A program made the position numbers and the translations under genes. Source: Pseudomonas sp. B21-023 (GTDB taxonomy: Bacteria > Pseudomonadota > Gammaproteobacteria > Pseudomonadales > Pseudomonadaceae). Taken from it: a stretch of 64,000 nucleotides of DNA. Under the pieces are notes generated by a model, which was not told the DNA's origin, made no database searches, and was given only the letters and a program-made list of their open reading frames with translations. Within the stretch, counting starts at the first letter, position 1. Each line of letters begins with the position of its first letter. The stretch spans positions 1,262,001-1,326,000 of the forward strand of contig NZ_CP087190.1 in NCBI RefSeq assembly GCF_024749165.1, written 5' to 3'. This document shows, piece by piece, positions 25,910-33,005 of the stretch.

Positions 25910-27412
25910 ATGAGCGACCTCAAGACCGAAGCGCAAGACCTGCAACAGGAAGAAAACACCCTGATCGCGCTGCGCAAGGAAAAACTTGCCGCCGAGCGCG
26001 CCAAGGGCAACGCCTTCCCCAACGACTTCCGTCGCGACAGCTACTGCAACGACCTGCAGAAACAGTACGCGGACAAGACCAAGGAAGAGCTGGAAGCAGC
26101 CGCCATCCCGGTCAAGGTTGCTGGTCGCATCATGCTCAACCGTGGCTCGTTCATGGTCATCCAGGATATGACCGGCCGCATCCAGGTCTACGTCAACCGC
26201 AAGACCCTGCCGGAAGAGACCCTGGCCGCGGTCAAGACCTGGGACCTGGGCGACATCATCAGCGCCGAAGGCACCCTGGCCCGTTCCGGCAAGGGCGACC
26301 TGTACGTCGAGATGACCAACGTGCGCCTGCTGACCAAGTCGCTGCGCCCGCTGCCGGACAAGCACCACGGCCTGACCGACACCGAGCAGCGCTACCGCCA
26401 GCGCTACGTCGACCTGATGGTCAACGAGGAAACCCGCCACACCTTCCGTGTGCGTTCGCAGGTGATCTCGCACATCCGCAAGTTCCTCATCGAGCGCGAC
26501 TTCCTCGAAGTGGAAACCCCGATGCTGCAGACCATCCCCGGCGGCGCCGCGGCCAAGCCGTTCGAAACCCACCACAACGCGCTGGACATGGCCATGTTCC
26601 TGCGCATCGCCCCGGAGCTGTACCTCAAGCGCCTGGTGGTCGGTGGTTTCGAGAAAGTGTTCGAGATCAACCGCAACTTCCGTAACGAAGGCGTTTCGAC
26701 TCGTCACAACCCAGAATTCACCATGCTCGAGTTCTACCAGGCCTACGCCGACTACCGCGACAACATGGACCTCACCGAGGAACTGTTCCGCGAACTGGCG
26801 CAGCTGGTGCTGGGCAGCACCGACGTGCCGTACGGCGACAAGGTGTTCCATTTCGGCGAGCCATTCGTGCGCCTGTCGGTGTTCGACTCGATCCTCAAGT
26901 ACAACCCGGAGCTCACCGCTGCCGATCTGCAGGACGTCGATCGTGCCCGTGAGATCGCCAAGAAGGCCGGCGCCAAGGTGCTGGGCCACGAAGGCCTGGG
27001 CAAGCTGCAGGTGATGATTTTCGAAGAGCTGGTCGAGCACAAGCTGGAGCAGCCGCACTTCATTACCGAGTACCCGTTCGAAGTCTCGCCGCTGGCGCGT
27101 CGCAACGACGACAATCCGGCCGTGACCGACCGCTTCGAGCTGTTCATCGGTGGCCGCGAGATCGCCAACGCCTACTCCGAGCTCAACGATGCCGAAGACC
27201 AGGCCGAGCGCTTCCTGGCCCAGGTGGCCGAAAAGGACGCCGGTGACGACGAAGCCATGCACTACGACGCCGATTTCGTCCGTGCCCTGGAGTACGGCAT
27301 GCCGCCGACCGCCGGTGAAGGCATCGGCATCGACCGCCTGGTGATGCTGCTGACCAACTCGCCGTCGATCCGCGACGTGATCCTGTTCCCGCACATGCGT
27401 CCACAGGCCTGA
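25910..27412 (+). CDS. lysS: Lysyl-tRNA synthetase, class II
   Basis: Charges tRNA-Lys. The 500-residue protein has an N-terminal OB-fold anticodon-binding domain (about residues 60-180) and a class II catalytic core. Motif 2 is visible as [22 protein letters not shown] and motif 3 near the end as [13 protein letters not shown]. The ATG at 25910 gives [16 protein letters not shown]; an in-frame extension upstream runs into the REP element and is rejected. An intrinsic terminator follows directly. The prfB-lysS order is a common bacterial arrangement. Confidence 0.98.
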   Translation: MSDLKTEAQDLQQEENTLIALRKEKLAAERAKGNAFPNDFRRDSYCNDLQKQYADKTKEELEAAAIPVKVAGRIMLNRGSFMVIQDMTGRIQVYVNRKTLPEETLAAVKTWDLGDIISAEGTLARSGKGDLYVEMTNVRLLTKSLRPLPDKHHGLTDTEQRYRQRYVDLMVNEETRHTFRVRSQVISHIRKFLIERDFLEVETPMLQTIPGGAAAKPFETHHNALDMAMFLRIAPELYLKRLVVGGFEKVFEINRNFRNEGVSTRHNPEFTMLEFYQAYADYRDNMDLTEELFRELAQLVLGSTDVPYGDKVFHFGEPFVRLSVFDSILKYNPELTAADLQDVDRAREIAKKAGAKVLGHEGLGKLQVMIFEELVEHKLEQPHFITEYPFEVSPLARRNDDNPAVTDRFELFIGGREIANAYSELNDAEDQAERFLAQVAEKDAGDDEAMHYDADFVRALEYGMPPTAGEGIGIDRLVMLLTNSPSIRDVILFPHMRPQA

Positions 27413-27423
27413 GTGATCTGAAC

Positions 27424-27450
27424 AAGCCGCCTTTCGAGGCGGCTTTTTCT
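27424..27450 (+). terminator. lysS intrinsic terminator
   Basis: An 8-bp stem (AAGCCGCC / GGCGGCTT) with a 6-base loop is followed by TTTCTT. It begins 12 bases after the lysS stop. Confidence 0.85.
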
Positions 27451-27471
27451 TGCCTGAAGCTTTATGTTGTT

Positions 27472-27578
27472 TGTACCGGCCTCATCGCGGGGCAAGCCCG
27501 CTCCCACGCTACATCGCAAGTTTCAAGCTTTGTGGTGCAACCGTGGGAGCGGGCTTGCCCCGCGATGAGGCCGGTACA
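27472..27578. repeat. REP doublet forming a perfect 37-bp inverted repeat
   Basis: The arms at 27472-27508 and 27542-27578 are exact reverse complements over 37 bases, separated by 33 bases. Each arm contains the P. putida-type REP core (GGGAGCGGGCTTGCCCCGC) plus an extension ending in GGCCGGTACA. It lies between the lysS terminator and the tetR gene. The perfect identity suggests recent insertion or ongoing homogenisation of a REPIN. Confidence 0.92.
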
Positions 27579-27608
27579 GGCAACCCACTGTTCGTGAGGT
27601 AAACCCGA

Positions 27609-28325
27609 GTGACCCCCGCCATGCCCCACCAGGGCGCCGCCGGCATCGCCACCGCCGTCGCCGAAAGCGTGCAGTACCAAGGTCGCAAGACCGCCCGACA
27701 GGGCAGCGAGCAACGCCGCCAGCAGATCCTCGACGCCGCCATGCGCATCGTCGTGCGCGATGGCGTGCGCGGCGTGCGCCACCGCGCCGTGGCCGCCGAG
27801 GCCGGCGTGCCGTTGTCGGCCACCACCTACTATTTCAAGGATATCCAGGACCTGCTGGCCGACACCTTCGCCCAGTACGTCGAGCGCAGCGCGGCCTACA
27901 TGGCCAAGCTCTGGACCAACACCGAAGGCGTGCTGCGCCAGTTGCTGGCCCAGGGCGACGGCAGCCACGAGGCCCGGGCGCACCTGGCCGATGAAGTGGC
28001 GCGAATGCTGGCCGACTACGTGCTGCGCCAACTGAACAACCGCCGCGACTTCCTCATGGCCGAGCAGGCCTTCCGCCAGGAGGCGCTGCTGTGCCCGCGG
28101 CTGGCCGAACTGGTGCAGGCCCACGAGCAGATCCTGCTGCATGGCGCGCGCCAGATACTGCAGGTGGTCGGCTCGCGCCAACCGGAACAGGATGCCCAGA
28201 TGTTGACGGCGATTATCGAGCAGATGGAATATCAGGGCCTGCTCAAGGATGCGAATGCGCAGTCCGATGGGCAGATGCTCGCTATCCTTGTCCGATACCT
28301 GCAGATGGTGCTGGCCTCGGCCTGA
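27609..28325 (+). CDS. TetR-family transcriptional regulator
   Basis: A 238-residue one-component regulator. The N-terminal HTH (about residues 38-85) has the TetR pattern RQQILDAAMRIVVRDGVRGVRHRAVAAEAGVP...TTYYFKD; the rest is a helical ligand and dimer domain. I chose the GTG at 27609, which has GAGGT about 9 bases upstream; an ATG at 27621 would be poorly spaced. A small lipoprotein gene starts 29 bases after its stop and may be cotranscribed. Target and ligand are not evident. Confidence 0.88.
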   Translation: MTPAMPHQGAAGIATAVAESVQYQGRKTARQGSEQRRQQILDAAMRIVVRDGVRGVRHRAVAAEAGVPLSATTYYFKDIQDLLADTFAQYVERSAAYMAKLWTNTEGVLRQLLAQGDGSHEARAHLADEVARMLADYVLRQLNNRRDFLMAEQAFRQEALLCPRLAELVQAHEQILLHGARQILQVVGSRQPEQDAQMLTAIIEQMEYQGLLKDANAQSDGQMLAILVRYLQMVLASA

Positions 28326-28354
28326 GTGGCGAACGATTTTTCAAGGAGAACCTG

Positions 28355-28903
28355 ATGAAAGCCTGGCGTGTGGTGTTGTTGACCTTGTCATTCCTCCTGC
28401 TGGGCGGTTGTCTGGTGACCTTCGACGAACCGCTGCCGGCCAACCAGGCGGCGCCTAAAGCCTTGCTCGGCCAGTGGAGCAGCAAGGATGCCTGGGGCCA
28501 GCCACTCAAGCTGAGTATCAGCCGCGCCGGTGGCAATACCTACAAGGCAGTGGCCCGTGCCCAGGGCAAGGCGCCCGAGGAGTACGTCTTCACCGTGGCC
28601 CGGCACGGCAACCGCTGGTACCTGTCGGCTGGCGTGCCCAAGCGGCTGGGCGGCAACTTCCTGATTGGCGGCTTCGAGGTGATCGACGGCAAGCAGCTGG
28701 TGGTCTACAACCTCGATGTCGAGCAGGTCCAGCAGGCAGTTGACGAGAAGGAGCTGAGCGGGCGCGGCACCCAGGTGCCCGAGGACAATGGCCCCGGCGT
28801 GCTGATCGACAGCCCGACGGAGCGTGTGCTGGCCTATCTGGACGACCCGGCCAACTCCGACTTGTTCGTCGAAGTAGCGCGCTTCCAGCGTTCCGGTAAG
28901 TAG
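28355..28903 (+). CDS. Predicted lipoprotein of unknown function
   Basis: A 182-residue predicted lipoprotein: signal peptide MKAWRVVLLTLSFLLLGGC with the lipobox LLGGC at residues 15-19. The mature part begins with VTFDEPLP and contains LLGQWSSKDAWGQPLKL, suggesting a beta-rich domain of the small lipocalin-like or NlpE-like sort, but there is no confident family match. AAGGAG precedes the ATG at 28355. It follows the TetR gene on the same strand and is followed by a REP doublet. Confidence 0.8.
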   Translation: MKAWRVVLLTLSFLLLGGCLVTFDEPLPANQAAPKALLGQWSSKDAWGQPLKLSISRAGGNTYKAVARAQGKAPEEYVFTVARHGNRWYLSAGVPKRLGGNFLIGGFEVIDGKQLVVYNLDVEQVQQAVDEKELSGRGTQVPEDNGPGVLIDSPTERVLAYLDDPANSDLFVEVARFQRSGK

Positions 28904-28923
28904 CGTGGACTGCGTTGGCTTCA

Positions 28924-28986
28924 TCGCCGGCAAGCCGGCTCCCACATGTTGAGCAGCGTTTTCTGTGGGAGCCGGCTTGCCGGCGA
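28924..28986. repeat. REP doublet (GTGGGAGCCGGCTTGCCGGCG type), inverted
   Basis: Two exact 23-base inverted copies lie at 28924-28946 and 28964-28986, separated by 17 bases, in the gap after the lipoprotein gene. The core differs from that of the REP near lysS (GCCGGC in place of GCGGGC and GCCCCGC), so this is a distinct REP family. Confidence 0.88.
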
Positions 28987-29048
28987 AAGGGCCGCAAGGC
29001 GGCCCCGGCTACGTTAGTTGCAAGGCATTTCGATTCAAGGAGTCCCCG

Positions 29049-30326
29049 GTGGACGAATACCAGCAAACTATCCGCAGCCTGTCCGATCGCATTGTCGCCA
29101 CGCAGACGCCGATTCGCGTGCTCGACGCGGTGAAATGGGACGACGGCATCCGCCAGGGCTTCCTCAAGGCCAAGGGCAAGGAGCCGCCTGCGGTAGATCG
29201 CGCCTATTACCAGAACCGGCCGTTGTCGTTCGACTCCAGTGCGGTGAAAGCCGAGTTCCAGAGCATCGAGCGCGACATCACCCGACAACTGGGCCAGTTC
29301 AACCCGGTCGGGCAGATCATGCGGCGCATGTGCAAGGAGTACCGCATGGTGGTGCGCATGCTTGAGGCGCGAGGCACCGAGGATTTCGGCCTGATTTCCC
29401 AAGAGCTCTACGGCGCCGCCTCCGATGCCTTCCACGCCGGTGACCCGACCCTGGCCGACCTGGGCCTGATGCTCTCGGACTACCTGAACAACATCGACGG
29501 CCGCGGCGACTTGAAGGACGAGCCGAAGAACCTCACCGCCAAGGAAGCGGTGGAGATTCTCCAGCGTCGCCTGAACAAGGTGTTCGGCGAAGCCGAGGAA
29601 ACCATCCGCGTGTTCGAGTCCGACGGTATCGTCGCCGACGCCGCGGCCGGCGCCGACTACATCAAGGTGCGCGCCGACGCCATGTTCAACAGCCGCGACG
29701 TGCGGGCTCTGGAGGTCCACGAAGGGCTGGTGCATGTCGGCACCACCCTCAATGGCCTGAACCAGCCGATCTGCACCTTCCTGGCCAAAGGGCCGCCCTC
29801 GTCGACGGTGACCCAGGAGGGCCTGGCGATTCTCATGGAAGTGATCGCCTTCGCCTCCTACCCCAGCCGCCTGCGCAAGCTCACCAACCGCACCCGTGCC
29901 ATCCACATGGTCGAGGAAGGGGCGGACTTCCTGCAGGTCTTCGAGTTCTTCCGTGGCCAGGGCTTCGAGATGGGCCAGAGCTACAGCAACGCCAGCCGGG
30001 TGTTCCGTGGTTCGGTGCCCAACGGCCTGCCGTTCACCAAGGACTTGTCCTACCTCAAGGGCTTCATCATGGTTTACAACTACATTCAGTTGGCCGTGAA
30101 GAAGGGCAAGCTCGAGCAGATCCCGCTGCTGTTCTGCGGCAAGACCACCCTGGAAGACATGCGCACGCTGCGTCAGCTGGTCGAGGAAGGGCTGGTGGAG
30201 CCGCCCAAGTACCTACCTGAACAGTTCCGCGACCTCAACGCGCTGTCGGCCTGGATGTGCTTCTCCAACTTCCTCAACCACCTGAGCCTGGACCGTATTG
30301 AAGCCGACTACGCGAACATTCTCTGA
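29049..30326 (+). CDS. DUF1704 family (MATCAP-like) putative metallopeptidase
   Basis: A 425-residue protein of the family often annotated 'flavohemoglobin expression-modulating QEGLA motif protein'. The zinc-peptidase-like motif HEGLVH (H224-E225-x3-H228, an HExxxH pattern) and the QEGLA motif (from residue 256) are both present. The same DUF1704 family includes the eukaryotic MATCAP tubulin carboxypeptidases, so a carboxypeptidase-like activity is plausible, but no bacterial substrate is known to me. The GTG start at 29049 has AAGGAG about 8 bases upstream. The next gene overlaps its 3' end by 29 bases. Confidence 0.88.
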   Translation: MDEYQQTIRSLSDRIVATQTPIRVLDAVKWDDGIRQGFLKAKGKEPPAVDRAYYQNRPLSFDSSAVKAEFQSIERDITRQLGQFNPVGQIMRRMCKEYRMVVRMLEARGTEDFGLISQELYGAASDAFHAGDPTLADLGLMLSDYLNNIDGRGDLKDEPKNLTAKEAVEILQRRLNKVFGEAEETIRVFESDGIVADAAAGADYIKVRADAMFNSRDVRALEVHEGLVHVGTTLNGLNQPICTFLAKGPPSSTVTQEGLAILMEVIAFASYPSRLRKLTNRTRAIHMVEEGADFLQVFEFFRGQGFEMGQSYSNASRVFRGSVPNGLPFTKDLSYLKGFIMVYNYIQLAVKKGKLEQIPLLFCGKTTLEDMRTLRQLVEEGLVEPPKYLPEQFRDLNALSAWMCFSNFLNHLSLDRIEADYANIL

Positions 30327-31221
30327 CGCCTGCCGTCACCTCGTCTTCGGCCTCGGCTTGCTGCTGCTGGGGGGGTGCAGCAGCCTGCTGTTCTATCCCG
30401 AGCCCGGCCAGCCGTTCACCCCGGCACAGGCACATTTGCAGTATCAGGACGTGAGCCTCACCGCCGCCGACGGCACGCGCCTGCACGGCTGGTGGATTCC
30501 GGTCCCGCAGGGTGTCGAGGTCAAGGGCACCGTGCTGCACCTGCATGGCAACGGCGGCAACCTGGCCTGGCATCTGGGCGGCAGCTACTGGCTGCCGAAA
30601 GAGGGCTACCAGGTGCTGATGCTCGACTATCGCGGGTACGGCCTGTCCCAGGGCAAGCCGACCCTGCCCGAGGTGTATGGCGACATCGGCGCGGCGCTGG
30701 ACTGGCTGCGCGCCGCTCCCCAGGTGCAAGGCAAGCCGCTGGTGCTGCTGGGCCAGAGCCTCGGCGGGGCGATGGCCATTCACTACCTCGCACAGTACCC
30801 TGAGCAGCGTCGCCGTTTCAGCGCTCTGGTGTTCGACGGTGTGCCGGCCAGCTACCGGGCCGTGGGACGTTACGCCCTGAGTACCTCGTGGATGACCTGG
30901 CCGTTGCAGGTACCGCTGTCGTGGCTGGTGCCCGACGGCGACAGCGCGATCCACTCGATCGAGCGCCTGGACAGTCCGCCAAAGCTGTTCTTCCACAGCA
31001 TCGACGACAACCTGGTGCCGCTGGACAACGGCCTGCGCCTGTACCGGCATGCACCGCCGCCGCGGGTGCTGCAATTGACCCGTGGCGATCATGTGCAGAC
31101 CTTCGCCGACCCGACCTGGCGCCAGGTGATGCTGCGCTTTTTGGACGATCCCGCGCACTTCAACGGCCTGCGCCGTCTGGCCGAAGTCCCCAACTACCCT
31201 GACGAGAAGAACAAGCAATGA
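30298..31221 (+). CDS. Lipoprotein alpha/beta hydrolase
   Basis: A 307-residue predicted lipoprotein hydrolase of the BEM46/DUF-type serine hydrolase group. After a signal segment the lipobox is LLLGGCSS. The hydrolase domain has an oxyanion-loop HGNGGNLAWH, the nucleophile elbow GQSLGGA, an Asp in SIDDNLVPL and a His in GDHVQTF. The start is uncertain: TTG at 30298, inside the preceding gene, is the only in-frame start that retains a full signal peptide. Substrate unknown. The next gene overlaps its stop by 4 bases. Confidence 0.85.
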   Translation: MKPTTRTFSDACRHLVFGLGLLLLGGCSSLLFYPEPGQPFTPAQAHLQYQDVSLTAADGTRLHGWWIPVPQGVEVKGTVLHLHGNGGNLAWHLGGSYWLPKEGYQVLMLDYRGYGLSQGKPTLPEVYGDIGAALDWLRAAPQVQGKPLVLLGQSLGGAMAIHYLAQYPEQRRRFSALVFDGVPASYRAVGRYALSTSWMTWPLQVPLSWLVPDGDSAIHSIERLDSPPKLFFHSIDDNLVPLDNGLRLYRHAPPPRVLQLTRGDHVQTFADPTWRQVMLRFLDDPAHFNGLRRLAEVPNYPDEKNKQ

Positions 31222-31547
31222 GTGAAGAACGCAACGCCATCCCGCTGATCCTGACCGGTGTCGGCAGCATCATCGTGACGGTGGGAGCCCTTTGGTACTA
31301 CGGCTACCTGCATTTCGCCAAGCCTGAGGACGCCCTGTTGCTGCAGGACTTCACCATGCTCAAGACCATTCCCGGCGAGGACTACAAGCTTTCGCTGACC
31401 CCGGCGCCGCAGGTGGCGCAATGCATCGACGGCGTGCTGGTGCTGTTCGATACCCAGCAGAAAGGGCTGACCGGCGTGCTGGTGGACAACCGCAAGCGCG
31501 CGGTGCGCTGCGCCGGACAGGAGACGCCGCAGCAGGAGCTGCAGTAA
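31218..31547 (+). CDS. Small membrane-anchored hypothetical protein
   Basis: A 109-residue protein with one N-terminal hydrophobic segment (about residues 12-32, LTGVGSIIVTVGALWYYGYL) and a small soluble domain containing two cysteines (QCIDGV and VRCAGQ). It overlaps the preceding hydrolase gene by 4 bases (ATGA), so it is translationally coupled to it. I do not recognise a function; it may be a partner of the hydrolase. Confidence 0.75.
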   Translation: MSEERNAIPLILTGVGSIIVTVGALWYYGYLHFAKPEDALLLQDFTMLKTIPGEDYKLSLTPAPQVAQCIDGVLVLFDTQQKGLTGVLVDNRKRAVRCAGQETPQQELQ

Positions 31548-31610
31548 CAGAAGGTACAGTAGCGGCACCCCTGGCAACGGGCTTGCCCGCTGCCACAGGC
31601 CCGGCCGGCG

Positions 31611-32372
31611 TCATTCGTCGTCGGCAGTGCCGTCGGCCCGCCAGTAGGCGGCAGCCTTGAGGGCGTCTTCCTGCACGCCCTTTTCCAGCAGCAGCGCCTT
31701 GGCCTGCCGGGTCAGTGCCTTCTCCAGCGCCACCCAGCCATACAGCCGGCCCTGGGGCAGCGCCAGGTGCTTGACCTGCTCCAGCAGGTCTTCTGCATGC
31801 CGGCGCACCCAGATCACCTCGACCTGCGCCTTGCTGGCCAGTGCCTGGCGCTCGTGCTCATCCTCGATCTGGATCACCGCCAGCACCTGGCGCCCCGCCG
31901 GCAATTCTTCAAGGCGCCGGGCGATGGCCGGGATTGCGGTTTCGTCACCGATCAGCAGGTAGCTGTCGAAGATGTCCGGTACTACCATCGAGGCGCGTGG
32001 GCCGGCGATGTCCAGGGTCTGCCCTGGCGCCGCCTGCGCGGCCCAGGTGGAGGCGGGGCCGTCGCCATGCAGGACGAAGTCGATATCCAGTTCAAGGTTC
32101 GCCAGGTCGATGCGCCGTGGCGTGTACTCGCGCATGGTCGGTCGGGCGCCGCCGCCGCGACCGAGGTTGCGGGCGTCGATGGCCTGCTGTTCTTCGGGCG
32201 TGCAGGCGAACAGCAGCTTGATGTGGTCGTCGCTGCCGACGCTGGCGAAGCCCGCCAGCTCCGCGCCCCCCAGGGTGATGCGGCGCATGCGCGGGGTCAG
32301 GTCGGTGACCCGCAGCACGTCGAGGCGGCGTTGGCGGATCTCGTGGTTGACGCGGTGGATGGTGTCGCTCAT
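31611..32372 (-). CDS. Siderophore-interacting protein (SIP), FAD-dependent ferric-siderophore reductase
   Basis: A 253-residue cytoplasmic flavoprotein of the ViuB/YqjH family that reduces ferric siderophores to release iron. The N-terminal FAD-binding barrel has the diagnostic R-x-Y-T (R81-E-Y-T84) followed by PRR; the C-terminal half carries the NAD(P)H-binding domain with the LIGDETAIPAI loop typical of SIPs. Its start overlaps the stop of the upstream PadR gene by 4 bases, so the regulator and reductase are one operon. The pairing matches the E. coli YqjI/YqjH arrangement. Confidence 0.93.
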   Translation of the reverse strand: MSDTIHRVNHEIRQRRLDVLRVTDLTPRMRRITLGGAELAGFASVGSDDHIKLLFACTPEEQQAIDARNLGRGGGARPTMREYTPRRIDLANLELDIDFVLHGDGPASTWAAQAAPGQTLDIAGPRASMVVPDIFDSYLLIGDETAIPAIARRLEELPAGRQVLAVIQIEDEHERQALASKAQVEVIWVRRHAEDLLEQVKHLALPQGRLYGWVALEKALTRQAKALLLEKGVQEDALKAAAYWRADGTADDE

Positions 32373-32902
32373 GGGGTGTTCTCCGTAACAGGGATGGCCG
32401 GCCCGGAGGCGATGGCCTTGGCGGTGTCGTTGAGCAGGTTGCGCACCCGCTCGATCTCTTCGGCGCTCCAGCGGCCGCTGTGCATGTGCAGGGCATGGCG
32501 CAGGTTGCCGACGGCTTCATGGATTTCTGCGGGGCGGTCATGGCCGCGCAAGGCACGCTTGCTCACCTCGATGCGCATGCGCACGCCGTCGAGGGCGACG
32601 GTCTGTTCTGCCAGGGCGCTGCGACCTGCGTCGGTGATGGCGTAAAGGCGCTTGCTGCCCTGGATGGCGCCGGTGACCAGCTCGGCTTCCTCGAGGTAGC
32701 TGAGGGTCGGGTAGATCACCCCGGGGCTGGGGCTGTAGCTGCCGTCGAAGAGGCTCTCGATCTGACGGATCAGGTCGTAGCCGTGCCCCGGTTGCTCGGC
32801 CAGCATCGACAGCATCAGCAGTTTCAGGTCGCCCGGGGCGAATACCCGTGGGCCACGTTCGCCGCGGCCGGGGCGGCGTTCGAAGGGATCATGGTCACGC
32901 AT
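32369..32902 (-). CDS. PadR-family transcriptional regulator (YqjI-like)
   Basis: A 177-residue PadR-type winged-helix repressor. After a charged N-terminal extension with a His (residues 1-22), the DNA-binding domain reads LKLLMLSMLAEQPGHGYDLIRQIE, then SPGVIYPTLSYLEEAELV, as in PadR and YqjI. It is followed by a helical dimer domain. E. coli YqjI responds to nickel/iron through a His-rich N-terminus; this protein has few histidines there. It is cotranscribed with the SIP gene and preceded by a cluster of AGATAT repeats suited to autoregulation. Confidence 0.9.
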   Translation of the reverse strand: MRDHDPFERRPGRGERGPRVFAPGDLKLLMLSMLAEQPGHGYDLIRQIESLFDGSYSPSPGVIYPTLSYLEEAELVTGAIQGSKRLYAITDAGRSALAEQTVALDGVRMRIEVSKRALRGHDRPAEIHEAVGNLRHALHMHSGRWSAEEIERVRNLLNDTAKAIASGPAIPVTENTP

Positions 32903-32922
32903 GGAGAGGGCTCCGTCTGTTT

Positions 32923-32956
32923 AGATATATCGCAAGATATTACTCAAGATATATCT
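32923..32956. promoter_or_regulatory. PadR-type operator: three AGATAT repeats in 12-bp phase within a palindrome
   Basis: AGATAT occurs at 32923, 32935 and 32947, exactly 12 bases apart. The outer ends AGATATAT (32923-32930) and ATATATCT (32949-32956) are inverted. On the minus strand a possible promoter (TTGCCT, 16 bases, TAATAT) for the PadR-SIP operon overlaps the repeats. Placement 21-54 bases upstream of the regulator start fits autorepression. Confidence 0.6.
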
Positions 32957-32976
32957 TAAGGCAAGCCTTCAAATGC

Positions 32977-32991
32977 AGATGATTATCATCT
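32977..32991. promoter_or_regulatory. Fur-like palindrome upstream of the PadR-SIP operon
   Basis: A 15-base palindrome, AGATGATTATCATCT, whose centre on the minus strand reads ATGATAATCAT, the core of the Fur consensus. Flanking bases match less well. It lies 75-89 bases upstream of the PadR start and would make iron control of the SIP operon possible. Confidence 0.4.
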
Positions 32992-33005
32992 AATTTTTTG
33001 ATGAT

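Noticed and set aside
25694..27394. 566-codon antisense frame opposite lysS
   Set aside because: Shadow of lysS and runs into the prfB end and REP.
28965..29048. N-terminal extension of the DUF1704 protein to 28965
   Set aside because: The extension is encoded by the REP element; the GTG at 29049 has a good ribosome-binding site.
31557..31610. Possible REP copy between the small membrane protein and SIP genes
   Set aside because: Only a short CGGGCTTGCCCG palindrome is seen, too little for a confident REP call; it may be the shared terminator of the convergent genes.
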